A DNA stretch of 64,000 nucleotides, from contig NZ_CP126625.1 of assembly GCF_030219325.1 (NCBI RefSeq), forward strand, positions 1,166,857 through 1,230,856, in the 5' to 3' direction. This DNA is from Geothrix sp. Lineage in GTDB: Bacteria; Acidobacteriota; Holophagae; Holophagales; Holophagaceae. Below are positions 18,043 to 26,071 of the stretch, one piece after another; position 1 is the first letter of the stretch, and every line of letters begins with the position of its first letter. Below the pieces are notes generated by a model. The model was not told where the DNA came from, searched no databases, and was given only the letters and a program-made list of their open reading frames with translations. The translations under genes and the position numbers were made by a program.

Positions 18043-18588
18043 CTACCAGCTGACCACACGGAGGCTGGGACTGATTTCCTCCTGGAGCAGCCCCTCGATG
18101 TAGTGCAGGGTGCCGCTGGTGGAAGAGGGGCAGGAGCCGCAGGCACCGTGATAGCTGATCTGGAGGGTCTGGCCGTCGAAGGAGATCACCTCCAGGCCAC
18201 CGCCGTCGCCGGCCAGCCCGGGGCGGATGCGGGTGTCGAGCAGGTGGTTGATGCGCTCCAGGACGGCCGCGGAATCACCGCCCGTCACCTGGCCCCCGGC
18301 CTCGCCCGTGTCGTTGTCCGGCAGGCGCAGATCCTCGATGGCCTCGCAGATGGGATCGATGAGGTCGCTCCACTCTGCCGAGGGCTCCTTGTTCACGGTG
18401 ACGAAGCGGTCCATGTAGAACACGGAGGTGACCTTGCCCAGACCGAACAGGCAGGAACCCAGGGGATCACCCACCGCGGCTCCGAAATCCTTGAATGATC
18501 GGGAACCCGCCTTCAGGATGGCCGGATGCACCAGGAACTTCAGGGCGTCGGGATTGGGCGTGGGTTCGATGTTGATGACCTTGGGCAT
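18043..18588 (-). CDS. Nfu-type Fe-S cluster carrier (Nfu N-terminal plus NifU C-terminal domain)
   Basis: 181 residues. The N-terminal Nfu domain (INIEPTPNPDALKFLV) is followed by a NifU-like domain (about 105-181) with the cluster-binding Cys150-x-x-Cys153 in GACGSCPSS. Such proteins accept [4Fe-4S] clusters from the assembly scaffold and deliver them to client enzymes. Upstream lies a 28-bp motif shared with the bacilliredoxin gene of this window, suggesting common redox or Fe-S control. Divergently transcribed from the Dph6-like gene. Confidence 0.92.
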   Translation of the reverse strand: MPKVINIEPTPNPDALKFLVHPAILKAGSRSFKDFGAAVGDPLGSCLFGLGKVTSVFYMDRFVTVNKEPSAEWSDLIDPICEAIEDLRLPDNDTGEAGGQVTGGDSAAVLERINHLLDTRIRPGLAGDGGGLEVISFDGQTLQISYHGACGSCPSSTSGTLHYIEGLLQEEISPSLRVVSW

Positions 18589-18599
18589 GGCGGTCTCCC

Positions 18600-18627
18600 G
18601 ATAAAGTTTACCAAATCCGTCAGGATT
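18600..18627 (-). promoter_or_regulatory. Candidate Rrf2/IscR-like operator upstream of nfu
   Basis: Read on the minus strand: AATCCTGAC, six bases, GGTAA, then ACTTTATC. It sits 12 bases before the nfu start. The same motif, 23 of 28 positions identical and in the same orientation and position, precedes the bacilliredoxin gene at 40502-40529. The half-site spacing (CCTGAC ... GGTAA) resembles Rrf2-family operators such as those of IscR, and fits an Fe-S gene. The regulator itself is not in the window. Confidence 0.5.
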
Positions 18628-18644
18628 TACGAGGGCCCATACTA

Positions 18645-18916
18645 AGAGTGCCTAACAACACCCCGACGAGACCGCGATGAAGCCAGGCAGGATGCACCGC
18701 AAGGAAGGGCCCGCAGGGCAACGTGGTTCGTTGTTCAAGGGACCTGACGCCGCGGGGCACCTGCCTGGCTTCATCCCTCCGGGCGAGGGCCGGCGGGCGT
18801 CGCGATGCCGCGTCACGCTCGTCGCGCGTAGTACCCGCTACGCTTTGACTCGCGTTCCTCGCCTCGCTCGCCCGGCGACCCTCGCGCGGCCCCGTGGGGG
18901 TTTTGTTAGGCACTCT
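18645..18916. mobile_element. 272-bp nested inverted-repeat element (MITE-like)
   Basis: The outer ends carry a perfect 14-bp inverted repeat, AGAGTGCCTAACAA at 18645-18658 and its complement at 18903-18916, extending as an imperfect ~32-bp repeat (about 28 matches). Just inside, ATGAAGCCAGGCAGG (18677-18691) is matched by its complement at 18762-18776, giving a second stem. No transposase-sized frame fits inside. It fills the gap between the divergent nfu and Dph6-like genes, and its right end is 15 bases from the latter's ATG. The ends also fit the GCCTAAC...GTTAGGC consensus of integron attC sites, but it is longer than usual and stands alone. A non-autonomous transposable element is the simplest reading. 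Confidence 0.6.
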
Positions 18917-18931
18917 AAGCCTGGAGACCCC

Positions 18932-19600
18932 ATGACCCGTCGCAAGGCCATCCTCAGCTGGTCCAGTGGCAAGGATGCCGCCTGGGCCCTGCATGTGCTG
19001 CGTCTGCAGGGCAAGGTGGAGGTCGTGGGGCTGCTCACCACCACCAATGAGGCCTTCGACCGGGTGGCCATGCACGGGGTGCGGGAGGTTCTGCTGGAGA
19101 CCCAGGCCGAAGCCACGGGCCTGCCGCTCTGGAAAGTGCCCCTGCCCTGGCCCTGCTCCAATGAGGCCTACGAGGCCCGCATGGCGCAGGTCTGCGTCCG
19201 AGCCGTGACTCAGGGCATCGAGGCCATGGCCTTCGGCGACCTCTTTCTGGAGGATGTGCGGGACTACCGCATCCAGAAGCTGGCTGGTACCGGGCTGGAG
19301 CCCCTCTTCCCCATCTGGGAGCCGGATACGGCCCGCCTGGCCCGGGACATGATCGGGGCGGGGCTGAAGGCCACGCTCGCCTGCGTGGATCCGAAGGTCC
19401 TCGGTGCGGCCTTTGCGGGCCGCGACTTCGATGGGGACCTGCTGGCGGCATTGCCAGCAGGCGTGGATCCCTGCGGCGAGCGGGGCGAGTTCCACACCTT
19501 CGCCTGGGACGGCCCCATGTTCCAGCATCCGGTGGCGATCCGCCGCGGCGAGGTGGTGGAGCGGGATGGTTTCGTCTTCGCAGATCTGGTGCCCGCGTGA
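18932..19600 (+). CDS. Dph6/DUF71-type ATP-binding protein (adenine nucleotide alpha-hydrolase fold)
   Basis: 222 residues. The N-terminal PP-loop ILSWSSGKDAAWALH is the mark of the DUF71/MJ0570 family; later blocks AMAFGDLFLEDVRDYRI, PLFPIWEPDTARLARDMI, FDGDLLAALPAGVDPCGERGEFHTF also match. Archaeal and eukaryotic members are diphthine-ammonia ligases; bacterial members are of unproven function since bacteria lack diphthamide. The ATG at 18932 follows a GGAG site. Its TGA overlaps the GTG of the next gene (GTGA). Confidence 0.85.
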   Translation: MTRRKAILSWSSGKDAAWALHVLRLQGKVEVVGLLTTTNEAFDRVAMHGVREVLLETQAEATGLPLWKVPLPWPCSNEAYEARMAQVCVRAVTQGIEAMAFGDLFLEDVRDYRIQKLAGTGLEPLFPIWEPDTARLARDMIGAGLKATLACVDPKVLGAAFAGRDFDGDLLAALPAGVDPCGERGEFHTFAWDGPMFQHPVAIRRGEVVERDGFVFADLVPA

Positions 19601-21093
19601 ACGGCGTCCAGGCCCCTGGAGCCCTCCTCGAGGATCCCGGCCGGCCCCTCGTCCTGGTGACGGGCGCCACGGGCTACATCGGGGGCCGGCTGATCCCGCG
19701 GCTGCTGGCGGCGGGCCACCGGGTGCGCTGCCTGTCCCGAAATCCCCAGCGGCTGGCGGGCCGGCCCTGGCCGGGGGTGGAATTCGCGCGGGGAGATGTC
19801 TCCGACCCTGCGTCCCTGGAAGCCGCTCTCGCAGGCGTGGCGCAGGCCTACTACCTGGTGCACGCCATGGGGGAGGACAGCCCGGATTTCCGGGGCCGGG
19901 ATCTGCGGCAGGCCCAGACCTTCGCGGAGGCCGCCGCGAAGGCCGGTGTGCGCCGGATCATCTACCTGGGCGGCCTGGGGGACGCCACCGGGCACCGGAG
20001 CGATCATCTGGCCAGCCGCCATGAGGTGGGGACCGCGCTGGGTTCCCTCGGCGTGCCCGTGCTGGAATTCCGGGCGGCCGTCATCGTCGGCAGCGGCAGC
20101 GCCAGCTTCGAGATGATCCGCCACCTGACCGAGCGCCTGCCAATCATGATCACGCCGCGCTGGGTGAACACCCGCTGTCAGCCCATCGGCGTCCGCGACG
20201 TGCTGGCCTACCTGATCGAGGCCCTGGAACACCCGGAGGTGAACGGCATCTTCGAGATCGGCGGCCAGGACGTGCTCGACTACCGGAGCATGATGCTGGG
20301 CTATGCCGAGGCCCGCGGACTGCGCCGCCTCATCCTGCCCATGAACGTGCCGCTGCCGGTGCTGTCGGTGCTCTGGGTGGACCTGGTGACGCCCATCCCC
20401 CTGCAGCTCGCGGGACCCCTGGTCGAAGGCATGGGCACCGAGGTGGTGGTGCGGGACGCCCGGGCCCTGGAGGTGTTCCGGGTGCAGCCCCTCAGCTACC
20501 GCGAGGCCCTGGCCCTGGCCCTGCAGCGCCTGGACGAGGATGCCGTGGAGACCACCTGGGCCTCCAGCCTCTCCGGCGAGCCGGAAGGACGGGAGCTGGG
20601 CTCCCACGAGGGCATGCTGCTGGAGCGGCATCATCGCCACGTGAAGGCGCCACCCCAAGTGGTGTTCGACACCTTCTGCGCCCTGGGCGGCGAGAGCGGC
20701 TGGCCTGCGGGAAACTGGCTCTGGCAGATCCGGGGCTTCCTGGACCGCGCCCTCGGAGGCATGGGCATGCGAAGGGGACGGCGCCATCCGACCCGGCTCC
20801 GGGCGGGCGACCCAGTCGATTTCTGGCGGGTGGAGGCCCTGGAGCCGGACCACCTCCTCCGCCTGCGGGCCGAGATGCGGATCAGCGGTAACGCCTGGCT
20901 GCAGTTCATGGTCAAGCCCGAAGGCCCGGGCTCGCGGCTGGAGCAGACAGCCTTCTTCGAACCGCATGGCCTGCTGGGCCTGCTGTACTGGTACGCCTCG
21001 CTGCCCTTCCACATCCTCGTGTTCCCGGTCCTGATCCGCACCTTGAAGCAGCGCGCCGAGGCCGCCGTGGGAGAATCGAGGCAAGGACGGTGA
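19597..21093 (+). CDS. SDR-family NAD(P)-binding protein with C-terminal DUF2867 domain
   Basis: 498 residues. An atypical SDR/NmrA-like Rossmann domain (VLVTGATGYIGGRL, residues 18-31, plus VEFARGDVSDPASLEAAL and YYLVHAM) is followed by a C-terminal domain (about 345-498) of the DUF2867 type with WLWQIRGFLDRALGG and a hydrophobic end (GLLGLLYWYASLPFHILVFPVLI). Substrate unknown; some relatives act on quinone or lipid-like substrates and the tail suggests membrane association. GTG start at 19597 overlapping the previous stop; middle gene of a three-gene operon. Confidence 0.82.
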   Translation: MNGVQAPGALLEDPGRPLVLVTGATGYIGGRLIPRLLAAGHRVRCLSRNPQRLAGRPWPGVEFARGDVSDPASLEAALAGVAQAYYLVHAMGEDSPDFRGRDLRQAQTFAEAAAKAGVRRIIYLGGLGDATGHRSDHLASRHEVGTALGSLGVPVLEFRAAVIVGSGSASFEMIRHLTERLPIMITPRWVNTRCQPIGVRDVLAYLIEALEHPEVNGIFEIGGQDVLDYRSMMLGYAEARGLRRLILPMNVPLPVLSVLWVDLVTPIPLQLAGPLVEGMGTEVVVRDARALEVFRVQPLSYREALALALQRLDEDAVETTWASSLSGEPEGRELGSHEGMLLERHHRHVKAPPQVVFDTFCALGGESGWPAGNWLWQIRGFLDRALGGMGMRRGRRHPTRLRAGDPVDFWRVEALEPDHLLRLRAEMRISGNAWLQFMVKPEGPGSRLEQTAFFEPHGLLGLLYWYASLPFHILVFPVLIRTLKQRAEAAVGESRQGR

Positions 21094-21095
21094 CC

Positions 21096-21872
21096 ATGTA
21101 CGACGCACAACGGGAGGCCTGCGTGGCTGCGGCCCAGGCCGGCGGGGAGGTGCTGCTGGGCTTCTTCCGGAAGCTCGATCCCGCCACCATCACGGAGAAG
21201 ACCAAGAACGACGTGGTGAGCGAGGCCGACCGCGCCGCCGAGGCCGCCATCCGCACCGAGCTAGCTCACCGCTTCCCCGAGTACGGTTTCCTTGGCGAAG
21301 AAGGCGGGAGTCATGGCAGCGCCGAGATCCGCTGGATCGTCGATCCCCTGGACGGAACCCTGAACTTCGTCCAGGGCTTCCCCCACTGGTGCGTGTCGGT
21401 GGCCCTGTGGGACGCGGTCGGCCCCGTGGTGGGCTGCGTGCTGGATCCCCTCCGCGGGGACTGCTTCCTGGCGGTGCGGGACCAAGGCGCCACCTGGAAC
21501 GGCAGGCCCATGCGGGTCTCCCAGCAGGCGGGTCTCGACGGCGCCTTCCTGGCCACGGGCTTCGCGTTTCAGCTGGGTGACCGCTGGCCGATGTTCAACG
21601 CCGCGCTCGGCCGCGTCTTCCCCCGCGCCAAGGGCATCCGCCGCGCCGGCAGCGCCGCCCTGGATCTCGCCCACGTGGCCTGCGGCATCTTCGACGGCTA
21701 CTTCGAGCTGGGACTCAAGCCCTGGGACATCGCCGCCGGCGCCCTGCTGGTGCAGGAGGCCGGCGGGATCATCACCGATTGGGAAGGCGGGCAGACCTGG
21801 TTCGCGAGTGGCAGCCTGGTGACGGGGACGCCAGGGGTGCAACCTGGGCTGCTGACGGAGTTGCGCGGGTAG
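21096..21872 (+). CDS. Inositol-monophosphatase family protein
   Basis: 258 residues. Li+-sensitive Mg2+-phosphatase fold: DVVSEADRAAE, GFLGEEGG (Glu metal ligands), IVDPLDGTLNFVQGFPHWCVS, and the C-terminal PWDIAAGALLVQEAGGIITDW motif are all intact. It may hydrolyse inositol phosphate, other sugar phosphates or 3'-phosphoadenosine phosphate; the family is promiscuous. Start chosen at the ATG with AAGGACGG upstream; a GTG two codons earlier overlaps the previous stop (GTGA) and is an alternative. Last gene of the operon, ending 18 bases from the convergent secretin-domain gene. Confidence 0.9.
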   Translation: MYDAQREACVAAAQAGGEVLLGFFRKLDPATITEKTKNDVVSEADRAAEAAIRTELAHRFPEYGFLGEEGGSHGSAEIRWIVDPLDGTLNFVQGFPHWCVSVALWDAVGPVVGCVLDPLRGDCFLAVRDQGATWNGRPMRVSQQAGLDGAFLATGFAFQLGDRWPMFNAALGRVFPRAKGIRRAGSAALDLAHVACGIFDGYFELGLKPWDIAAGALLVQEAGGIITDWEGGQTWFASGSLVTGTPGVQPGLLTELRG

Positions 21873-21890
21873 GCTGGTCCGCGCCGGAAC

Positions 21891-22721
21891 CTAGCGCTTG
21901 ACCCGGTGGACCGTGAGCACCACGACGACGCCGTGATCCTTCACCACGGAGGTCCCCACGACCACCCGCTCGTCTTCCCGCAGGGAGATGGGCGTGTTGA
22001 ACTTCGCGAGGGTGCCCGATTTGGTGGTGGCCTCCTCCTCCAGATCGAACCGGAAGGTTCCCACCTCCAGCGTGGAGGGCCCCTCGCCCTGGCCCCCGAG
22101 CCGGAGCCCCTGGGCACGCCACTCCACCTTCATGCGGGGAGCATCCTTGCCCTCAGCGTTGCCCAGCGCGCCCGGCAGGACATAGCCCAGTCCGGAGGTG
22201 TCGCTTCTCGCATTGTCCAGGACCTGCACCCGCTGGACGAAGCTGGCGGCCAGCGCGTAGCCGCGGTAGGTCAAGGTGCTCTTCAGCTGCTTCACCACGT
22301 CCAGGAGTTCCGGCGGCAGATTCCCATCCTGCACCGATCCCTTCGACGCGAAGAGCACGTGGAGGGTCAGCTCCATGTCCGTGGCCTTCTGGATGGCGGG
22401 GGGTGTGTCCAGGCGCTTGATCGCCTCCTCGATGGCGGCGAGGTTTTCCGGGAAATCCCGAACGGTGATGGTGCTGAAGCCCTCATCCTTGGACCAGCTC
22501 ATCCTGGCCCCCCTGGTGCCACTGCCCAGAGGTTCGAGGCTCATCTGCAACCGGAAAGGATCCCGGTGCTGGATCACGAATACCTTGCTCCGCATGGCCT
22601 TCAAGATGGCGGGATCTGGCTCGGTCGGATGGGGTTGCGCAGTGGGCGTGGCGGGGGGCGCCTGGGCCACCAGGGCCGAGGCCAGCAGGGTGGCGAGGGC
22701 GAGGGTGCGGATGATGGTCAT
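21891..22721 (-). CDS. Exported protein with NolW/secretin short domain
   Basis: 276 residues. A signal peptide is visible ([26 protein letters not shown]). Residues about 45-105 ([46 protein letters not shown]) match the NolW/secretin N-domain pattern of type II/IV secretins. The remaining part is mostly beta strand ([43 protein letters not shown]), with no pore-forming secretin domain. Its ATG overlaps the anti-sigma stop (ATGA) and has a GGAGGAG site. As third gene behind a sigma/anti-sigma pair it may be an envelope sensor or a target of the system. Confidence 0.75.
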   Translation of the reverse strand: MTIIRTLALATLLASALVAQAPPATPTAQPHPTEPDPAILKAMRSKVFVIQHRDPFRLQMSLEPLGSGTRGARMSWSKDEGFSTITVRDFPENLAAIEEAIKRLDTPPAIQKATDMELTLHVLFASKGSVQDGNLPPELLDVVKQLKSTLTYRGYALAASFVQRVQVLDNARSDTSGLGYVLPGALGNAEGKDAPRMKVEWRAQGLRLGGQGEGPSTLEVGTFRFDLEEEATTKSGTLAKFNTPISLREDERVVVGTSVVKDHGVVVVLTVHRVKR

Positions 22722-23305
22722 GATTTCTCCTCCGTGGATGGGGTTGTGTCGGGCAGGGGCTTGCTCTGGGCCAGCCAGATGATGCGGATGGTGGGATCGG
22801 CGGTCTGGAATTCGATGCGGGCCGGGCCGGCCGCGGGCGAAGCTTCCCGTGGGGAGGCGGCGGGCCCTCGGGTATGGGGCGTAGGCGGATCCTGCCGGAC
22901 GGCCATCGTCGAAGGTGGCTGCGGAGGCTGTCGGGGGGCCCTGGGAGCTGCCGTGGGCTGTGGAACCGCAATGGTAGGGCCCTGGCGCCACAGGAAAACG
23001 GTGAGCAGCAGCGAGGCGGCGCAGGCGGCCAGCAGGGCGGAGCGGGGAATGAGGCGGCGGGGCGGCTTGGCAGCCGTTTCCGCGCGGACCTGCGCCATCA
23101 GCTGGTGGCGCAGGCGCTCCCGATCGGCGGCGTCGAAGGGCGAGGCCATCGCCTCCCGCAGCTGGATCTGGCTGGCGCGCAGATCCTCGGCGGCGGACCG
23201 GCAGTCCGGGCACTGGGCGAGGTGGTGATCCACGGCGGTCCTGTCCGTGGCGTCCAGGTCGCCTTCGACCCAGAGGGGAAGCTGATCGAGAACATGGAGT
23301 GTCAT
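22718..23305 (-). CDS. Membrane anti-sigma factor with zinc-finger (ZAS-like) domain
   Basis: 195 residues. The N-terminal His28-x3-Cys32-x2-Cys35 motif (HHLAQCPDC) is the zinc-binding anti-sigma signature. One membrane helix follows at about 89-106 ([18 protein letters not shown]), then a Pro-rich extracytoplasmic stretch of ~85 residues. It should hold the adjacent ECF sigma factor at the membrane until a signal releases it. It overlaps both neighbours by four bases (ATGA), so the three genes form a tight operon. Confidence 0.9.
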   Translation of the reverse strand: MTLHVLDQLPLWVEGDLDATDRTAVDHHLAQCPDCRSAAEDLRASQIQLREAMASPFDAADRERLRHQLMAQVRAETAAKPPRRLIPRSALLAACAASLLLTVFLWRQGPTIAVPQPTAAPRAPRQPPQPPSTMAVRQDPPTPHTRGPAASPREASPAAGPARIEFQTADPTIRIIWLAQSKPLPDTTPSTEEKS

Positions 23306-23931
23306 GGACGGCCTCCGTGGGGATGCAACAGGCGGGCACAGAAGGCCTGGACCTTGGCGCGGGCTGAGGCGGCCTGGGAACGGATGGTGACGGGACGGAC
23401 GCCGAGGATGCGGGCGGCTTCCTCCGTGGAGAGGCCCTCCAGGTCCCGTAGCACCAGGGCGGCGCGCTCGGCTTGGGGCAGGCTTTCAAGGGCTCGGTGC
23501 ACCAGGGCGCGGCGCTGGTACAACAGGGCGGTCTCTTCCGCATCCGCGGCCGCGGGATCACCGGGCAGGGTGTCCATGGCGTCGAGGGGCACGGGCAGGG
23601 GACCCCGCTTGCGGGCCAGGTCACGGCAGACGTTCACCGCGATGCGCACCAGCCAGGCCTCGAAGCGCTCGCCTAGGCGGAAGGTGTGCAGGGACCGGAA
23701 CACCCGGAGGTAGGTCTCCTGGGCGGCATCCTCGGCCAGGTGCCGGTCTCCGAGCATCCGCCAGGCCAGGGCCAGGACGCGGGCCTCGGTGCGGGCCATC
23801 AGGTCCTCGAAGGCGTCCACCTCGCCGCCGAGGATGCGCTGGATGAGCGGCGCCAGCGGATCCTCCGCCGGGGCTTCCGGGAGGGAGGCGAACCCCTCGT
23901 CCATCAGCGCGGCCTTGGATCCCGGAAACAC
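23302..23931 (-). CDS. ECF-type RNA polymerase sigma factor
   Basis: 209 residues. Region 2 contains LAWRMLGDRHLAEDAAQETYLRVFRSL, and region 4 contains ALESLPQAERAALVLRDLEGLSTEEAARILGVRPVTIRSQAASARAKV, typical of the RpoE-like group. There is an N-terminal extension of about 25 residues. The start is a GTG at 23931 with GAGGAAT upstream; an ATG nine codons in is an alternative. It is probably controlled by the membrane anti-sigma factor encoded next and likely drives its own operon, though no autoregulatory promoter could be recognised. Confidence 0.92.
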   Translation of the reverse strand: MFPGSKAALMDEGFASLPEAPAEDPLAPLIQRILGGEVDAFEDLMARTEARVLALAWRMLGDRHLAEDAAQETYLRVFRSLHTFRLGERFEAWLVRIAVNVCRDLARKRGPLPVPLDAMDTLPGDPAAADAEETALLYQRRALVHRALESLPQAERAALVLRDLEGLSTEEAARILGVRPVTIRSQAASARAKVQAFCARLLHPHGGRP

Positions 23932-23998
23932 GTCACGATTCCTCCCTCACCTATCCATACCGGGAGAGCGGGCAAAGCGTTGACTGGAAGCTTGAGAA

Positions 23999-26053
23999 TC
24001 AGGCCTCGCCCTTGGCGCGCCGGCTGTAGACGACGACGTAGAGGCAGAGGGCGATGAGGGCGCCGAGGCCGATCCACTCGCCCAGGGCCCCCTCGGCGGC
24101 ATGGGCGCTGAGGACGGGGAAGCCGTCCCGCCAGGCGTCCTTGGCCTTGATGGCCGAGGCGATGACGCCCATGATCGCGCCACCGGCCATGAGGCCGCTG
24201 GCGATGAGCACGCCGCGGTTCTCCCGGGCCTTGGCGTCGGCCTCGCTGGTGCCGGCCTTGGGCCGGTTCACCCAGTAGGACAGGAGGCCGCCCAGGAAGA
24301 GGGGCGTGTTCAGCTCGATGGGCAGGTACATGCCCAGGGCGAAGCCCAGGGCGGGCAGCTCCACCATGCGCAGCACGATGGAGAGCATGACGCCGAGGCC
24401 GAAGGCGTACCAGCGCAGGGGCATGGACACGGTGCCGAAGATGCCTTCGAGGATGGCCTTCATGGCGCTGGCCTGGGGGGCGGGCAGGGCGTTGGTGCCG
24501 ATGGCGTAGGCGCCGTCCGGCAGCTTCTGGTTGGCCAGCAGCCACATGGCCAGGCCCGTGAAGAGGGCCGCCACGAAGGTGCCCACGAACTTCCAGGCGA
24601 TCTGCCGGGCGGGCGTGGCGCCGATCCAGTGGCCGATCTTGAGGTCGGTGCTGAAGGCGCCGGAGGCCGCCAGGGCCGTGCAGACGATGCCGCCCACCAT
24701 CATGGTGAGGAACATGCCGTAGCCGCCGGTGAAGTGGAGCTTCAGCATCAGGCCGCCGGTGATGACCAGGGTCAGCATGGTCATGCCGCTGATGGGGTTG
24801 GTGCCGATGGTGGCGATGGCGCGGGCCGCCACCGGGGCGAAGAAGAAGGCGATGACCATGATGACGGCCGTGGCCACCAGGGCGGGCACCAGGGAATCCT
24901 TGATGCCCAGGCCGAAGGAGAGGAAGAGCAGGATGCCCAGGGCGCAGGCCACCAGGCCCGTGGCGATCATGCCGCCCGGCAGGGAGCGGTCGGTGCGCGC
25001 GACGGCGACGGCCTCGGCGCCGGGCTTCTCGCCGGCCAGCAGGGCCTTCATGTTGCTGATGATGGAGCGGATCATGTTGGGCATGGAGGCGAGGACGCCC
25101 ATGACGCCGGCGCCGGCGATGGCGCCCACGCCGATGATGCGGATGTAGGAGAAGAAGACCTGCTCCGGGCTCATGTCGGCGATGAGCTTGGTGCCCGGCG
25201 CGATGATGAGCGGCACGTGCTGGCCGATGGCGTGGAAGAGGGGCACCAGCACGAACATGCTGAAGATGGAGCCGGCGGCCATGACGGCGCTGTAGCGCAG
25301 GCCGATGATGTAGCCGATGCCCAGGGTGGCGGCGTTGTTGAGGAAGTTGAAGGCGAAGAAGCGTTCGCGCAGGGCGGTGCCGATCCAGACGGTCTTGAGC
25401 GTGAGGTTCTCACCCATGACCCGGAAGACGCTGGTGAGGGAGTCATACAGCATGCCGATGCCCGCGGCCACGGCCAATTCCTTGGCCTGGTTGCCGGCCT
25501 TCTCGCCCGTCACCAGGATCTCCGCGGTGGCGGTGGCCTCGGGCCAGGGGAAGATGCCGTGGTTCTCGACCATGAAGTGGTGGCGCAGGGGGAGGATGAA
25601 GAGGATGCCGATGCAGCCGCCCAGGAAGCTCACCAGGCAGACCTGCCAGAGGGTGGGATTGGGCACGCCGCTGCCCGGCGTGTTGGCCAGCACGTAGAGG
25701 GCCGGGATGGTGAAGGCCGCGCCGCTCACCACGTGGCTGCTGTTGGCGCCGATGGACTGGATGATGACATTCTCCAGGATCGTGCTCTTGCGGGGGAAGA
25801 AGCGGCTGAGGCCCACGGCCAGGATGGCGATGGGGATGGCGGCCTCGATGCCCTGGCCCAGTTTCAGGGCCAGGTAGGCGGCGGCCATGCTGAAGATGGC
25901 GCAGAAGATCAGACCCAGGACGATGGCGCGGGGCGTGGTCTCGGGCAGGCCATCCTGGGGCACCAGGGGCACGTAGGCCTCGCCGGGCTCCAGCGCCCGC
26001 CGCGCGTTCGCGGGCAGACCCTTGATCTCCTGGGGTTCGGATCCGTGGGACAT
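23999..26053 (-). CDS. OPT family oligopeptide transporter
   Basis: 684 residues, polytopic inner-membrane protein with many hydrophobic segments. N-terminal conserved stretch YVPLVPQ..., LGLIFCAIFSMAAAYLALKLGQ and the SIGANSSHVVSGAAFTIPALYVL block match the bacterial OPT group (proton-coupled import of short peptides or metal chelates). It heads or sits in a run of six same-strand genes for peptide breakdown, which supports peptide uptake as the function. A second hydrophobic half contains GMTMLTLVITGGLMLKLHFTGGYGMFLTMMVGG. Confidence 0.92.
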   Translation of the reverse strand: MSHGSEPQEIKGLPANARRALEPGEAYVPLVPQDGLPETTPRAIVLGLIFCAIFSMAAAYLALKLGQGIEAAIPIAILAVGLSRFFPRKSTILENVIIQSIGANSSHVVSGAAFTIPALYVLANTPGSGVPNPTLWQVCLVSFLGGCIGILFILPLRHHFMVENHGIFPWPEATATAEILVTGEKAGNQAKELAVAAGIGMLYDSLTSVFRVMGENLTLKTVWIGTALRERFFAFNFLNNAATLGIGYIIGLRYSAVMAAGSIFSMFVLVPLFHAIGQHVPLIIAPGTKLIADMSPEQVFFSYIRIIGVGAIAGAGVMGVLASMPNMIRSIISNMKALLAGEKPGAEAVAVARTDRSLPGGMIATGLVACALGILLFLSFGLGIKDSLVPALVATAVIMVIAFFFAPVAARAIATIGTNPISGMTMLTLVITGGLMLKLHFTGGYGMFLTMMVGGIVCTALAASGAFSTDLKIGHWIGATPARQIAWKFVGTFVAALFTGLAMWLLANQKLPDGAYAIGTNALPAPQASAMKAILEGIFGTVSMPLRWYAFGLGVMLSIVLRMVELPALGFALGMYLPIELNTPLFLGGLLSYWVNRPKAGTSEADAKARENRGVLIASGLMAGGAIMGVIASAIKAKDAWRDGFPVLSAHAAEGALGEWIGLGALIALCLYVVVYSRRAKGEA

Positions 26054-26071
26054 GGGTGCTCCTGGGGGGCG

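Noticed and set aside
18645-18916. Integron gene-cassette attC site
   Set aside because: Ends fit the consensus, but the element is twice the usual size, single, and no integrase or cassette array is present; kept as MITE-like.
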